Source of the DNA: Leptolyngbya sp.
GTDB taxonomy: Bacteria; Cyanobacteriota; Cyanobacteriia; Phormidesmidales; Phormidesmidaceae
Assembly (NCBI GenBank): GCA_003249105.1
Contig: QBLT01000001.1
Span: 1-64,000, forward strand
Direction: 5' to 3'
DNA length: 64,000 bases
Shown: positions 1 to 9,780 of the stretch, in pieces
How positions within the stretch are numbered: the stretch's first letter is position 1
Layout: each line of letters starts with the position of its first letter
The notes under the pieces: generated by a model
Databases searched by the model: none
What the model was told of the DNA's origin: nothing
The model's input: only the letters and a program-made list of their open reading frames with translations
Translations under genes and position numbers: made by a program

Positions 1-30
1 GCCTTAGACGGGTTTACCTACCCGATTGAG

Positions 31-514
31 GTGCAGTCGCAGCTCAGAGCCGCCACTACCCAAAATGCCAATGCTCGTCAGGACGATCGCCAACCCGTCG
101 ATCTTGATGCCTATATGGGCAAAATCAATCTCCTATTGGCCTCGAATGACCCGATCGACTTGATCATTGCGATCGCCGCTGTCACCGGAAGGCGGCACAC
201 GGAGGTCGTCAGTCTCGGGCAGCTCCAACCCCAGGTGGGTGACATGGCTCAGTTGATTCCCCAGGGCCATCCCTACCTGCTGCACTTTACCGGGCAGCAG
301 AAGGCCGCGAAGCCTGCCTATGACTTGCTGACGTTAGTGCCCGTATAGATCCGGAGCGCGGTGGCGACTGGACTGTGCTGAGGCGGAGCACCGCCTGCGC
401 GCCATCAGAGCCAGTCATGACTTCGATGACTATTGGCAGTTCCACAAACTCCAGGAATTCAAACGCAATCATCTCGCCCGATTCCAGAAGCCGGAACGGT
501 TCTTGAACGGCTAA
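31..514 (+). pseudogene. Truncated/frameshifted protelomerase (telomere resolvase)-like fragment
   Basis: ORF 31-348 contains 'AIAAVTGRRHTEVV...HPYLLHFTGQQKA...AYDLLTLVP', resembling the catalytic core of protelomerases (xTGRRxxEV ... FxGQxK ... Y-I/L-TL). A protein-like C-terminal continuation (AEAEHRLRAIRASHDFDDYWQFHKLQEFKRNHLARFQKPERFLNG, stop at 512-514) lies in a different frame. Confidence 0.4.
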
Positions 515-1206
515 ACCGGAAAGGGGTATTTAATTACTTCAAAAGAGCCACACCCAAATGAGAAAGCGGGGCAGCTATCAAAAATAGGCCTGCGATCGCC
601 TCTCAGGCCCCCCTTGGTAGCCCCCAGTGGCCCCTGTATTGAGTCCATTGGGGCGGCGTGGTGTGGCTCTATAGGCATCGTGGTGTGGTGGATGTGGGAC
701 AGGGCGGGTCGGCAAAGCGAAATCTCGCTAGGGAAAACCCAGCGATGGGGTGGGTGGTGGGTGGTCATCGATGGTGGCGCTACAGCGGTATCTCTGGTGG
801 TGTCGGCGGAGGAGAGGGTGGATGCAATCGCCCACATGGGCCGCAAAATCTATCTCTTCAGCACCCTCTCCGTGGATTACCCCGAGGGCATCCGGTTGGG
901 CATTTCGGGTCGAGATATCCAAGCTGAAACGCTGTCTGGAAAATCCTTATCATCACCCGCCCCCCCACCGCCAGAGCGAGCCAGGCAGTCAATCGTCGCC
1001 GCATGGGCCGAGGCATGAGAGCGGCTAAGACAATGTGAACACTTAATTAAGGCTGATTCGGCTTTAGGGTTTTAGCAGTGTAATTGCAGTGTAATTAAGG
1101 AGCCAACGAGGAATTTTCCGTACTGGCTTGGGTTACTGCCCCCTGTGGGAATGCTTCTAAGAGAGCCCTAGGGTTAGATCACTCCTGGGTTATTGCTGAC
1201 TCTCCC

Positions 1207-4200
1207 TTGCTCAAATGCCAAAAGAACTTCCCCATGCTGCCATCTGTCTTTGATACCTGCGTTCCTAGAGATGAGATTCGCTCTGGTGACCTCTCTCTCG
1301 ACTTATTCGCAGCGAAACTCCGACCTGTGGTGGAGGGGAAGGCTCCCCAAATTTACCAGCAGCCTGCGGTTTTTCTGGCCAACACCTTTCCGACCGATGG
1401 CCTGAAAACCCTGATTACCGAGGTCTTTGGGCGGCTGACCGGGCAATTGATCGGCTCCCCAGTCATTCGGCTAGAGACCAGCTTTGGAGGCGGCAAAACC
1501 CACGACGAGATTGCCCTATGGCACATGGCCAAGCAGGGGCGGCAGATCGATGGGCTGAACCGCTTTGTGGACGATATTTCGCTAATTCCAGATCGCCCCA
1601 TTCAGGTGGCGGCGGTGGATGGACGGGATTTGGACCCGGAAGCGGGAGTGTACCACTCAGAAACGGGCATTACCACCTACACTCTGTGGGGCGAAATCGC
1701 CTATCAGATCGGCGGCATTGAGGGCTATCAACTGCTGAGGGGGGCAGACGAAAATCGCATTAGCCCCGGCACCTCGGTGATTGATCGTCTGATTGGCAAA
1801 GAACCGACGCTGATTATTCTGGATGAGATTGCTCGTCACCTACGGGCGGCTAAGGCCAAAACGGTGGGGCAGAGCACCCTGGCCGAGCAGGTGGTGGCCT
1901 TTTTGTTCTCGCTGATGGATCAGGCGGCTTCCTGCAACAACTTAGTGTTTGTCTACTCCCTAGCCTCAGAATCCGACACCTTTGCTAAGGAAACGGCGGA
2001 GATTCAGCAGGAGCTGATTCGGGCCTCGGCACGGCAGGAGCGGGTGCTCAGCCCCAGCACTGACATCGAGGTCTACAACATTGTGCGGCAGCGGCTGTTT
2101 GCCAGCATTAGTGCTGAGGCGGCGGAGAAAGCCGCTGAGGAGTACCTACAGGCCTTTCGGGCGAGCCGGGTGAACCTACCCGATGGCTGTAAAGATGCCA
2201 CCTACGCCAGGGCGATCGCTAACAGCTATCCCTTCCACCCTGAGCTGTTTAACCTACTGACCAAAAAGATTGCCTCTATCCCCGAGTTTCAGCGCACGCG
2301 GGGAGCCCTGCGGCTGTTTGCCCGGCTAGTGCGCTACCTGTGGCAGCACCCAGACAGTCGCATGCCGATGATTCATCCTCACCACCTACCGGTGGGGCTA
2401 GAAGATGAAATTACCAACGATCTGACCTCACGACTACAGCGGCCCCTGATGCGCCTGCCGATCGGGGCAGACATCTACAACCCCAATGGCCGCGAGGCTC
2501 ACGCCCAGCTGCAAGACCAGGAATGGATCAGTGCGGGTAAGCCGCCATTTTCCACCTGGCTGGGCCGCACCATTTTTCTGCACTCCCTTACCCAGGGAAT
2601 CTCATCGGGCATTCGCCGCACCGAGTTGAATCTTTCGCTGCTGACTCCAGGGGTAGACATTAGCTTTGTGGATCGCGCTCTGGAACGGCTGAGCGGTGTG
2701 GCCTGGTATATGGATGTAGACCCGATCACATCCGTGGCCCGGTTCAAGGAAGAACCCTCCATCAACAAGATCATTGCCGAGGAGAAAGAGCAGGTCGGCA
2801 TCACCGAGGCGAAAGAAGAACTCCGCACCCGGCGCGATACTATCTTTGCCACCAAGTTTTTTCAGTTGGTAACAGGCCCTGATGGTGCCCACGATGTGGA
2901 CGATGATCCCAGTACCATTGCCCTGTGCATCATCGACTTTAACGAGGCGAAGATCGGCAGCTCCACCGATGGCCCGCCCGCGCTGATTGAGCAAATTTTC
3001 AACAACACGGGCGAGTCGGGCAAGTTTCGCACCTTCCGCAATCGGCTGCTGTTTTTGCTGGCCAATGACCAGGAGCTAGACCGGGCGATCGACATTACCC
3101 GCGAGTTTAAGGCGGTGCGGGCGATTCTGCGCAGCCAAAACCGCATGGATGACCTCTCCCAGAGCCAGCAGGATCAGATCAAACAAAAGGAAGGAGATCT
3201 AGATCTAGGGGTGCGGATTGCCTTGACCAATGCCTACCGCCACCTGTTTTACCCGGCTAATGACCCGGTGAAAGCACCCAAGGGGTTGATGCACTACCCT
3301 TTGCCCGCCCAGGATGCCAGCACTGTGAAGGGCAACCGCAACCAGCAGGATGTGGTGCTCAAGGCGCTGAAGGACTGCGGCAAGGTGCGGGGCGAAGATG
3401 CGGCCCCCTACGCCCCGGCCTACCTGCTGCAAAAGGTGTGGCCCACCGGGCTTGACCACTGGACAACCCGCCAACTGCGGGAGCAGTTTGCCAAGGACCT
3501 AGCTCTGAACATGCTGCTAGATGCGGAGGTGTCCAAGCTGCGGGATACGATCCGTAAGGGCTTAACCGAAGGCCAGTGGGATCTTAAGGTGGGAGAGCAG
3601 CTCTACATCAAAACCGACGGGGCTTCGGTGGGGACGCCTACCACGATCGAATTTTCTGAGCGGGCGGAGCTTTACCGACGGGGGCTACTGAAGCCGCCTG
3701 AGCCAAAGGTGGTGGAGCTGAGTGCCCAGCTGTTGGCCGGGGGCGGCGCTGAGCGAACGGTGCAGGTACGCTGGCGGGCCAAGGAGGCGTTGAAGGTCAG
3801 CCTGTACCAGGATGGCAGCTTGGTGGGCGACCAGTTTTTGCCTTCGGATGAGTACCAGGGGCAGATTGCCAAGACGACCCAGTTTAAGGTGGTGGCTGAC
3901 TACGGCACGGGGGAAATGGGCGAGGCGGTGGAGACGGTGGTGCTGTACCCAGCGGGGGGCACCAAGTCAACCAATGGAGGTGAAGGAGGTGGAGGGTATG
4001 CTGGAACTCTGCCGTTATTGGAGAAGCCCACTGAAAAGGACTTTGAGGGTAGTCCTAACAAGATATTTAACGACCTGGCGGATTGGCTGAGGGATTATCA
4101 GCCGCAGGCGATCGCAGCCCTAGACTTCTCGGTGAGCGATGTGACGGACTACCGCAAGCTGGGCACGACTCTGCCCCTGTTGGCCCGCTACCAGTTTGAT

Positions 4201-4464
4201 ATTGAGCAGTTTGTCACAGTGCAAACGGGGCAGCAGTTTGTGCGGCTAGAGTACCAGGGAGATGTGCGGGGGTTCCAGAGCTTCTTTAGCACGCTGAATG
4301 GCATGCTGAACCTGCCTGAGACTCAGGCTAGCCTGACGCTGACCGTGAGGCTCAAGCTAGATGCCCCCATGGCTCCAGAGGGGTCGGAGATCCAGGGGCT
4401 TCAGCAGGCACTGACCCGTAACCCAGTCGATAGGATGAATCTGAGAGTCAGAGTAGAATACTAG
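1207..4464 (+). CDS. DUF499-type AAA+ ATPase of an anti-phage (BREX/DISARM-related) locus
   Basis: 1085 aa. Walker A 'ETSFGGGKTH', Walker B 'PTLIILDEIARHLRAAKA'; typical DUF499 N-terminus (FDTCVPRDEIRSGDLSLDLFAAKL). Start may be the internal Met of MLPSVFDTC. Confidence 0.88.
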   Translation: MLKCQKNFPMLPSVFDTCVPRDEIRSGDLSLDLFAAKLRPVVEGKAPQIYQQPAVFLANTFPTDGLKTLITEVFGRLTGQLIGSPVIRLETSFGGGKTHDEIALWHMAKQGRQIDGLNRFVDDISLIPDRPIQVAAVDGRDLDPEAGVYHSETGITTYTLWGEIAYQIGGIEGYQLLRGADENRISPGTSVIDRLIGKEPTLIILDEIARHLRAAKAKTVGQSTLAEQVVAFLFSLMDQAASCNNLVFVYSLASESDTFAKETAEIQQELIRASARQERVLSPSTDIEVYNIVRQRLFASISAEAAEKAAEEYLQAFRASRVNLPDGCKDATYARAIANSYPFHPELFNLLTKKIASIPEFQRTRGALRLFARLVRYLWQHPDSRMPMIHPHHLPVGLEDEITNDLTSRLQRPLMRLPIGADIYNPNGREAHAQLQDQEWISAGKPPFSTWLGRTIFLHSLTQGISSGIRRTELNLSLLTPGVDISFVDRALERLSGVAWYMDVDPITSVARFKEEPSINKIIAEEKEQVGITEAKEELRTRRDTIFATKFFQLVTGPDGAHDVDDDPSTIALCIIDFNEAKIGSSTDGPPALIEQIFNNTGESGKFRTFRNRLLFLLANDQELDRAIDITREFKAVRAILRSQNRMDDLSQSQQDQIKQKEGDLDLGVRIALTNAYRHLFYPANDPVKAPKGLMHYPLPAQDASTVKGNRNQQDVVLKALKDCGKVRGEDAAPYAPAYLLQKVWPTGLDHWTTRQLREQFAKDLALNMLLDAEVSKLRDTIRKGLTEGQWDLKVGEQLYIKTDGASVGTPTTIEFSERAELYRRGLLKPPEPKVVELSAQLLAGGGAERTVQVRWRAKEALKVSLYQDGSLVGDQFLPSDEYQGQIAKTTQFKVVADYGTGEMGEAVETVVLYPAGGTKSTNGGEGGGGYAGTLPLLEKPTEKDFEGSPNKIFNDLADWLRDYQPQAIAALDFSVSDVTDYRKLGTTLPLLARYQFDIEQFVTVQTGQQFVRLEYQGDVRGFQSFFSTLNGMLNLPETQASLTLTVRLKLDAPMAPEGSEIQGLQQALTRNPVDRMNLRVRVEY

Positions 4465-4504
4465 ACCTGACGTCTTCTTCCCTGTTTGTGGGGCTCACGA
4501 CACC

Positions 4505-4933
4505 ATGCAAGAGTTCCAGCTTCGAGTTGTCCCCTTGAGCAACAATGACTTTGCCCTGGAGCTGTACCAGTGTGCCTACAAAAAGGCGGGGGAAAAGAAG
4601 CGCCCGGCGGCCAAGCGGGTGGGGCGGTTGAAGGGAAAGCCCCTAGTGCAGGCCCGGCAGGCGATTTACCAGGCGCTGAAGGCGAATAACTATGACCCTA
4701 AGACGCTGAGCTACAAGCGGCAGGCTCCCTATGTGCTGACTGAGGCGTCGGGGGTGAATTTGGCGCTGCTGTTTCAGGCGTTGCAGCCATTGTCGAAGCC
4801 GGAGCGGATCGCCAATGTAACGGAGGGCATTGCGGCGATGAGTAACGAGGAGGCGCATTACTGGTTTGGCAAGGTGAGTAATGGCAAGAAGCGCCCAGCC
4901 CTAAAAGCTATGCGAGTTTTACTAGGGGATTAG
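4505..4933 (+). CDS. Small protein encoded directly after the DUF499 ATPase (possibly DUF7680-like)
   Basis: 142 aa, short gap after DUF499, same strand and composition; family name is a guess from context. Confidence 0.55.
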   Translation: MQEFQLRVVPLSNNDFALELYQCAYKKAGEKKRPAAKRVGRLKGKPLVQARQAIYQALKANNYDPKTLSYKRQAPYVLTEASGVNLALLFQALQPLSKPERIANVTEGIAAMSNEEAHYWFGKVSNGKKRPALKAMRVLLGD

Positions 4934-4954
4934 TACCGAGATAGAATGTTCTAG

Positions 4955-4988
4955 CTATACTTAGTACATCCGAATTAACTAAGTATAG
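4955..4988. promoter_or_regulatory. 11-bp perfect inverted repeat upstream of the short-Ago operon
   Basis: CTATACTTAGT-acatccgaatta-ACTAAGTATAG, with outer AGAAT/ATTCT; ends 13 bp before the GTG start at 5002. Confidence 0.6.
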
Positions 4989-5001
4989 TATTCTCGTAGC
5001 C

Positions 5002-6357
5002 GTGCCTAAGAAAATAGGAAAGCGCGACATCACCGGGCAAAAAGGAATTAATGTCATTGAGGAAGTCGTTCTTGAAATGGATTTCCTCTGGTATCCATCG
5101 GGAAGTGTAGAAGCTGGAATTGATGGATATATTGAAATTCGGGATGGTGAAACTGAAGAAGTCTCAAATTTAATTATTCAGGTTCAGAGTAAGGCAACCA
5201 CAAAGCCAAAATCTCTTGGCGAGGACGATTCTAAACTTGAATATCGATGTGATCAGCGTGATTTAGAGTACTGGTTGCAGGGCAATGCTCCTGTTATCTT
5301 AGTGATCGTCAAAGTCGAGACACGAGAGGCCTACTGGACTTCGATAAAAGATTATTTCCAAGATCCAGAAAAACGGCGATCCAGAAAAGTTATTTTTAAT
5401 AAAGTTAAAGATCGTTTTGATGCCAGCGCCAGGGATGCTTTGATTAATCTTGCGATTCCTCGGAATTCTGGCATTTACCTTGCACCTAGGCCAAAAAAAG
5501 AGAAGCTGTATTCTAACCTCCTAAAAGTATCTGGTTTTGGAAGAAGACTTTACATCGGCTACGCCTCTACCGAAGATCAATCCAAAGCTCACTCTAAACT
5601 GCTCAAAATAGGTCAAAGTCTAGGCCAGGAATGGCTTTTGGTGGACAATTTAATCCTAAGCTTTCATGACTTGCGTCAGCATCCTTGGTCAACAATTTGT
5701 GATTTGGGTACTGTCGAAGAGCATGATGTAGAAGAGTGGGCACAGTCTCATATATCAGAACACCAACGTCAGTTCGTCTGGCTGCTGAACAAAGCATTAC
5801 GGGAAAAAGTCAAAAATGAATTACTATTCGACCAGAAAAAGAAATGCTATTATTTCAAGCCTACGCATGACTTGACGACACGTAAATATAATTACCACAG
5901 TCTTTTAAAGAAAGCGAGTCGAGATGTTTTCTTGTCTTATGATAAGAAAACATCTAAAGAGATAGCCTATTATCGACATTCTGCCTTTGAGGGCCAGTTT
6001 CTTAAAATTGAGTCTGACTGGTTTCTTGAGATTAAACCAACTTACTTTTTCACACGAGATGGTTTTACCAGAGATAAATATGATTGGGATCATTTATCTG
6101 GAATTAAGCGTATTGAAAAAAACGCAGCAGTTTTTGGTCAGCTGATAATGTGGGCTGAATACTTGATCACCCCAGTCCAAGGCAACTTATTCTTTTCTCC
6201 TTACCCATTTCTTGAATTTGATAAGCTAGAGGAATTCGAGGTTGATGTTGGTATCGATGACTCAACTTGGGTGCGCAATGAAGAGTCTGATGTTGCTGAC
6301 CTAATAGAAGACTCTGTTAACGAACTACCACTCTTTAAACTAAGTCATGAAAATTGA
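5002..6357 (+). CDS. DREN-APAZ-like effector: N-terminal DUF4365 nuclease domain, C-terminal APAZ-like region (SPARDA partner)
   Basis: N-terminus 'KRDITGQKGINVIEEVVLEM...GIDGYIEIRDG...NLIIQVQSKATTKP' is a DUF4365-type PD-(D/E)xK pattern. 451 aa, overlapping the downstream short Ago gene by 11 nt. GTG start. Confidence 0.8.
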   Translation: MPKKIGKRDITGQKGINVIEEVVLEMDFLWYPSGSVEAGIDGYIEIRDGETEEVSNLIIQVQSKATTKPKSLGEDDSKLEYRCDQRDLEYWLQGNAPVILVIVKVETREAYWTSIKDYFQDPEKRRSRKVIFNKVKDRFDASARDALINLAIPRNSGIYLAPRPKKEKLYSNLLKVSGFGRRLYIGYASTEDQSKAHSKLLKIGQSLGQEWLLVDNLILSFHDLRQHPWSTICDLGTVEEHDVEEWAQSHISEHQRQFVWLLNKALREKVKNELLFDQKKKCYYFKPTHDLTTRKYNYHSLLKKASRDVFLSYDKKTSKEIAYYRHSAFEGQFLKIESDWFLEIKPTYFFTRDGFTRDKYDWDHLSGIKRIEKNAAVFGQLIMWAEYLITPVQGNLFFSPYPFLEFDKLEEFEVDVGIDDSTWVRNEESDVADLIEDSVNELPLFKLSHEN

Positions 6358-7807
6358 TTTTTTATCTGAGCCCGAATTGGAGTTTGGGAATGGAGGTCGG
6401 CACATCGACATTCGATTTGGCATGATGCACCATAAACCTCTTGATTATGGTCTTTCATCTGCTCCAAAGGATATTAAACTAGGTATAGTCGGTTCCTCGG
6501 AGACAGTTGAGGGTCTACAGGCTTGGCTAGAAAGATGTAAGCAAGGAATCGAGGCAAAACGAAGTAATCAGCCTTATCTATTCCCAGATTTTCCAGGTTA
6601 TGGTGAAACAGATACTTTGCCTACGGACATAAGTTCGGATTCCAGGAGAAATGCAACCATTTCAAATAGAGAACTGGAAAAACTGGTTCAACAAGAAGAT
6701 CGAAATACTCTTGTTCGTGAAACCGTCAATCTTCTAATACAAGAATTAAAGTATATAGATGAGAAAACAGGCCCAGATGTTTTAGTTTGCGCTCTACCTG
6801 CAAATCTATTGGAAAAGATGGAATTGCAGGATGAGGGTGAGGGAAATAGCTCAAAGCCATCCAAACAAGCTAAGAGAACGGAAGTTGATTTGGATTTTCA
6901 TGATTTGTTTAAGGCTAAGGCGATGAGTTTGCGTAAGCCGACTCAAATTATTTGGCCTGATACCTTCAACCTTGGGAAAATTTCACAAGAAAGAAAGAGT
7001 AGGAAAAAAACTAGAACTCTTCAGGATGAAGCGACTCGTGCTTGGAATTTTTACACTGCTCTTTACTATAAAACTTTAGGAACTCCTTGGCGATTGATTC
7101 GAGACCCAAGAGAGCTCACAACTTGCTACATTGGCATTAGCTTCTATAAATCTCTTGATCGATCAACGTTACAGACCAGTACAGCTCAGATCTTTAATGA
7201 ACGCGGTGAAGGTGTCATCCTTCGTGGAGGGCAGGCTGATATTACCAAAGATGATCGTCAACCTTATCTTCACGCGGCAGACGCAGCAGACTTACTCTCC
7301 AACGCTTTATCATTGTATCGTCGAGAACATCGCACCCTACCTGCAAGAGTTGTTTTACATAAGACCTCTCGATATCTTCCAGAAGAATTTGATGGATTTC
7401 AGGATGCACTCGACAAACATGGAATTGACACAGCGGAGTTTATTAGCTTTGATGATCGCTCTGGCACCCGTCTATTTCGATATGGAAAATATCCTCCTTT
7501 ACGTGGAACGTTATTGAGTCTAGATGACCACACTTGTATTCTCTACACGCGCGGCAGTATTGATTTTTTCTCCACTTATCCGGGGATGTATATTCCACGT
7601 CCTCTCAAGTTTCGTTGTGAGAGCACTGAGGAGACTCCCAGAGCCTTGGCGCAGGAGATTTTAGCCTTAACCAAGATGAACTGGAACAATACACAGTTTG
7701 ATCGAGGTGAGCCAATCACTATTCGAGCAGCAAGGCAAGTTGGACGTATCTTAAAATATGTTGACAAGAATGATATTGTAGAGTCTCATTATCGCTTTTA
7801 CATGTAA
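6347..7807 (+). CDS. Short prokaryotic Argonaute (MID-PIWI), catalytically inactive PIWI
   Basis: 486 aa; PIWI-like 'TPWRLIRDPRELTTCYIGISFYKS...ERGEGVILRGGQ...HAADAADLLSNALSLYRREHRTLPARVVLHKTSRYLPEEFDGF...GTLLSLDDHTCILYTRGS' and C-terminal 'YVDKNDIVESHYRFYM'. First catalytic Asp is replaced (YIGIS rather than IGID). Confidence 0.88.
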   Translation: MKIDFLSEPELEFGNGGRHIDIRFGMMHHKPLDYGLSSAPKDIKLGIVGSSETVEGLQAWLERCKQGIEAKRSNQPYLFPDFPGYGETDTLPTDISSDSRRNATISNRELEKLVQQEDRNTLVRETVNLLIQELKYIDEKTGPDVLVCALPANLLEKMELQDEGEGNSSKPSKQAKRTEVDLDFHDLFKAKAMSLRKPTQIIWPDTFNLGKISQERKSRKKTRTLQDEATRAWNFYTALYYKTLGTPWRLIRDPRELTTCYIGISFYKSLDRSTLQTSTAQIFNERGEGVILRGGQADITKDDRQPYLHAADAADLLSNALSLYRREHRTLPARVVLHKTSRYLPEEFDGFQDALDKHGIDTAEFISFDDRSGTRLFRYGKYPPLRGTLLSLDDHTCILYTRGSIDFFSTYPGMYIPRPLKFRCESTEETPRALAQEILALTKMNWNNTQFDRGEPITIRAARQVGRILKYVDKNDIVESHYRFYM

Positions 7808-7887
7808 AAACTTAATTTTCCTACATTTTTAGAAGTCAGTCGTGTTGAACTGGAAATGTTTTAAATATCAGAGTTTTATGACAACTA

Positions 7888-8928
7888 TTAGCTAAGCCAG
7901 CCTTGGGTTTTGAGGTGGCTCCAAGCCATTGCGAGATGCTGGCGCTTAAAGAGGTTCTTCTTACGATCGCTCCATTCCTGCACCCGCTCAATAGCCACCT
8001 CGCAATCTGCTGCCGCTTGAGGGTCTTCCTGGGCCACCCAGTGCAGGGTCGCCAGCATTTCCATGCCGTAGGGGGTTTCAAACCCTTCAATTAATTGACT
8101 GACTCGCTCTAAATAGGGGTCAGCATTTTGACCTTCAGCCAAGAAACTTTGGGCCGCCTCATGCCCTGCGGGCAAGACCTGAATTTGGGCGCGATCGCTC
8201 CCATCACCGTACCCACGAATGTAGTGGCCTTCCATGCCTTGCAGGGCGTGGCCTAGATTGTGGGCATAGGGGCCATAGTGAAAGCGCTGGTAGGTCAGGG
8301 TTTGCAGCGTGGGTTCTCCAGCCATTTTGAGAAAGTACGCCAGCTTTTGAATTTCGATACGGCTGGCGCTATACCCTGGTAGCCCGTAGAGTTCTAAAAT
8401 CCGAATTAGGGAGGCTCTAAATGCCGTCATCGGCGGCATTGAGGTGGCGATCGCCATTGCTTCAACCGACGGTGCCCCAGCAGGTTCAAATACAATCACC
8501 TCAACATTGGGCAGTGGCTTAAAGGCTTCTAAAATCAGTGGTTTGACCTCGGCCCAGTCTAATCCCCCGTTGCCACAGCCCAGAGGGGGAATGGCAATCG
8601 ATCGAATCCCCAGTCTTTGAACTTCTTCTACTAAAGCGGCTAGCCCGGCCTTGATATCGTCAAGCTGGGAGGATTGCCGCCAGTGGCGTTTGGTAGGGAA
8701 GTTGATGATATACCGGGGATTTAGCAGCGAGTCGGTGGCGACGGTAAACATGCGCCCAGGCTCGACCTCGTTGTTTTTGCACGCTTTTTGATATTGCTTA
8801 AAGTTTTCGGGAAACGCCCGCTTAAATTGCAGCGCTACTCCTTTGCCCATGACACCCACGCAGTTGACGGTGTTCACCAGGGCTTCTGTTTTTTCGTCTA
8901 GGAGGTTGCCACGCTTTAGCTTGAGCAT
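7888..8928 (-). CDS. darG: DarG-like macrodomain antitoxin (DNA ADP-ribosyl glycohydrolase)
   Basis: N-terminal macrodomain 'LKRGNLLDEKTEALVNTVNCVGVMGKGVALQFKRAFP...SIAIPPLGCGNGGLDW' plus DarG-type C-terminal region; immediately downstream of darT. Confidence 0.88.
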   Translation of the reverse strand: MLKLKRGNLLDEKTEALVNTVNCVGVMGKGVALQFKRAFPENFKQYQKACKNNEVEPGRMFTVATDSLLNPRYIINFPTKRHWRQSSQLDDIKAGLAALVEEVQRLGIRSIAIPPLGCGNGGLDWAEVKPLILEAFKPLPNVEVIVFEPAGAPSVEAMAIATSMPPMTAFRASLIRILELYGLPGYSASRIEIQKLAYFLKMAGEPTLQTLTYQRFHYGPYAHNLGHALQGMEGHYIRGYGDGSDRAQIQVLPAGHEAAQSFLAEGQNADPYLERVSQLIEGFETPYGMEMLATLHWVAQEDPQAAADCEVAIERVQEWSDRKKNLFKRQHLAMAWSHLKTQGWLS

Positions 8929-9012
8929 TGTGTCGTCATATCATTAGTTCAATTGTACTGAATAGAGGAGTTGGGTTCAAGATCCGTTAGGGGTGGTCGA
9001 GCCGCCTGCATT

Positions 9013-9645
9013 TTACGTGTAATACCACTGGGGGCGCAGGCGGGCTGTCATCGTTTGCCCAAATTGTCGCAAAACTTGGTTCACCTCGGCAGCGATCGCC
9101 TCATCCATCACCCCAATGCCACGAATCAAGGGCCAGGGCACTGCTTGGTGTACCAAAAACTCGGCCTGGCGGCGGCGCTTGCGATCGCCATCCTCATCGG
9201 TATCCCGCCAGTACTTGGTTTGCATGATGTCCCAGTCGATGGCGGTGTCGATTTCGTTGAGGTCGTCATAGAAGCTGGTATAGCCCATGACGGCATGGCC
9301 ATCGCTGAAGACAAACCCTAGATCTGCCTCTGCGATCGCTTCGGCGGTGGTCACCAGGTGCAAGATAGACTGCTGACCGCTGGTGTAGCCAGTGACATTG
9401 CCAATGTGGATTGCCCCGAGCATGGGCGAACGCGGGGCAAAGTAGAAGGGCACGTAGTCGTGCAGCACGCCGCCAGGGCCACAGGGCAAGGTTTTGGAGT
9501 AGCGTCGATCCTGAATGTGCTCGTAGGCAATGGAAGTATAGTCGGCCTCGCTGGCTTGCAGCCTGTTTTTGGCTAGCAGAGTACCGGCCTGCACAATGGT
9601 GGCCAGGTTGCTGATGGGGGTAATGTGGTAAAGCCAAACGGGCAT
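9013..9645 (-). CDS. darT: DarT-like ssDNA thymidine ADP-ribosyltransferase toxin (DUF4433)
   Basis: 210 aa 'LYHITPISNLATIVQAGTLLAKNRL...LHDYVPFYFAPRSPMLGAIHIGNV' is the DarT signature; paired with darG. Confidence 0.88.
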   Translation of the reverse strand: MPVWLYHITPISNLATIVQAGTLLAKNRLQASEADYTSIAYEHIQDRRYSKTLPCGPGGVLHDYVPFYFAPRSPMLGAIHIGNVTGYTSGQQSILHLVTTAEAIAEADLGFVFSDGHAVMGYTSFYDDLNEIDTAIDWDIMQTKYWRDTDEDGDRKRRRQAEFLVHQAVPWPLIRGIGVMDEAIAAEVNQVLRQFGQTMTARLRPQWYYT

Positions 9646-9780
9646 TCTACGCAGGGCGGCGGTAAGTGCTCCTTAGCGTAGCAATGGGTGGGGCCGGGCG
9701 ATCGGGCTGAGGCCAGGGCTATTAAGCAATACCGGCTAAGTCCGGGCAGTTTTTTTTCGCTTCGTACAATGGGATGAGCC

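Noticed and set aside
614-1018. Overlapping plus- and minus-strand ORFs (134, 89, 92, 111 aa)
   Set aside because: Conflicting frames, no motif; at most a decayed gene between the protelomerase relic and the DUF499 operon.
7131-7517. 128-aa ORF in an alternate frame within the short Ago gene
   Set aside because: The Ago frame is clearly coding with family-typical motifs; the alternate frame shows no recognisable feature.
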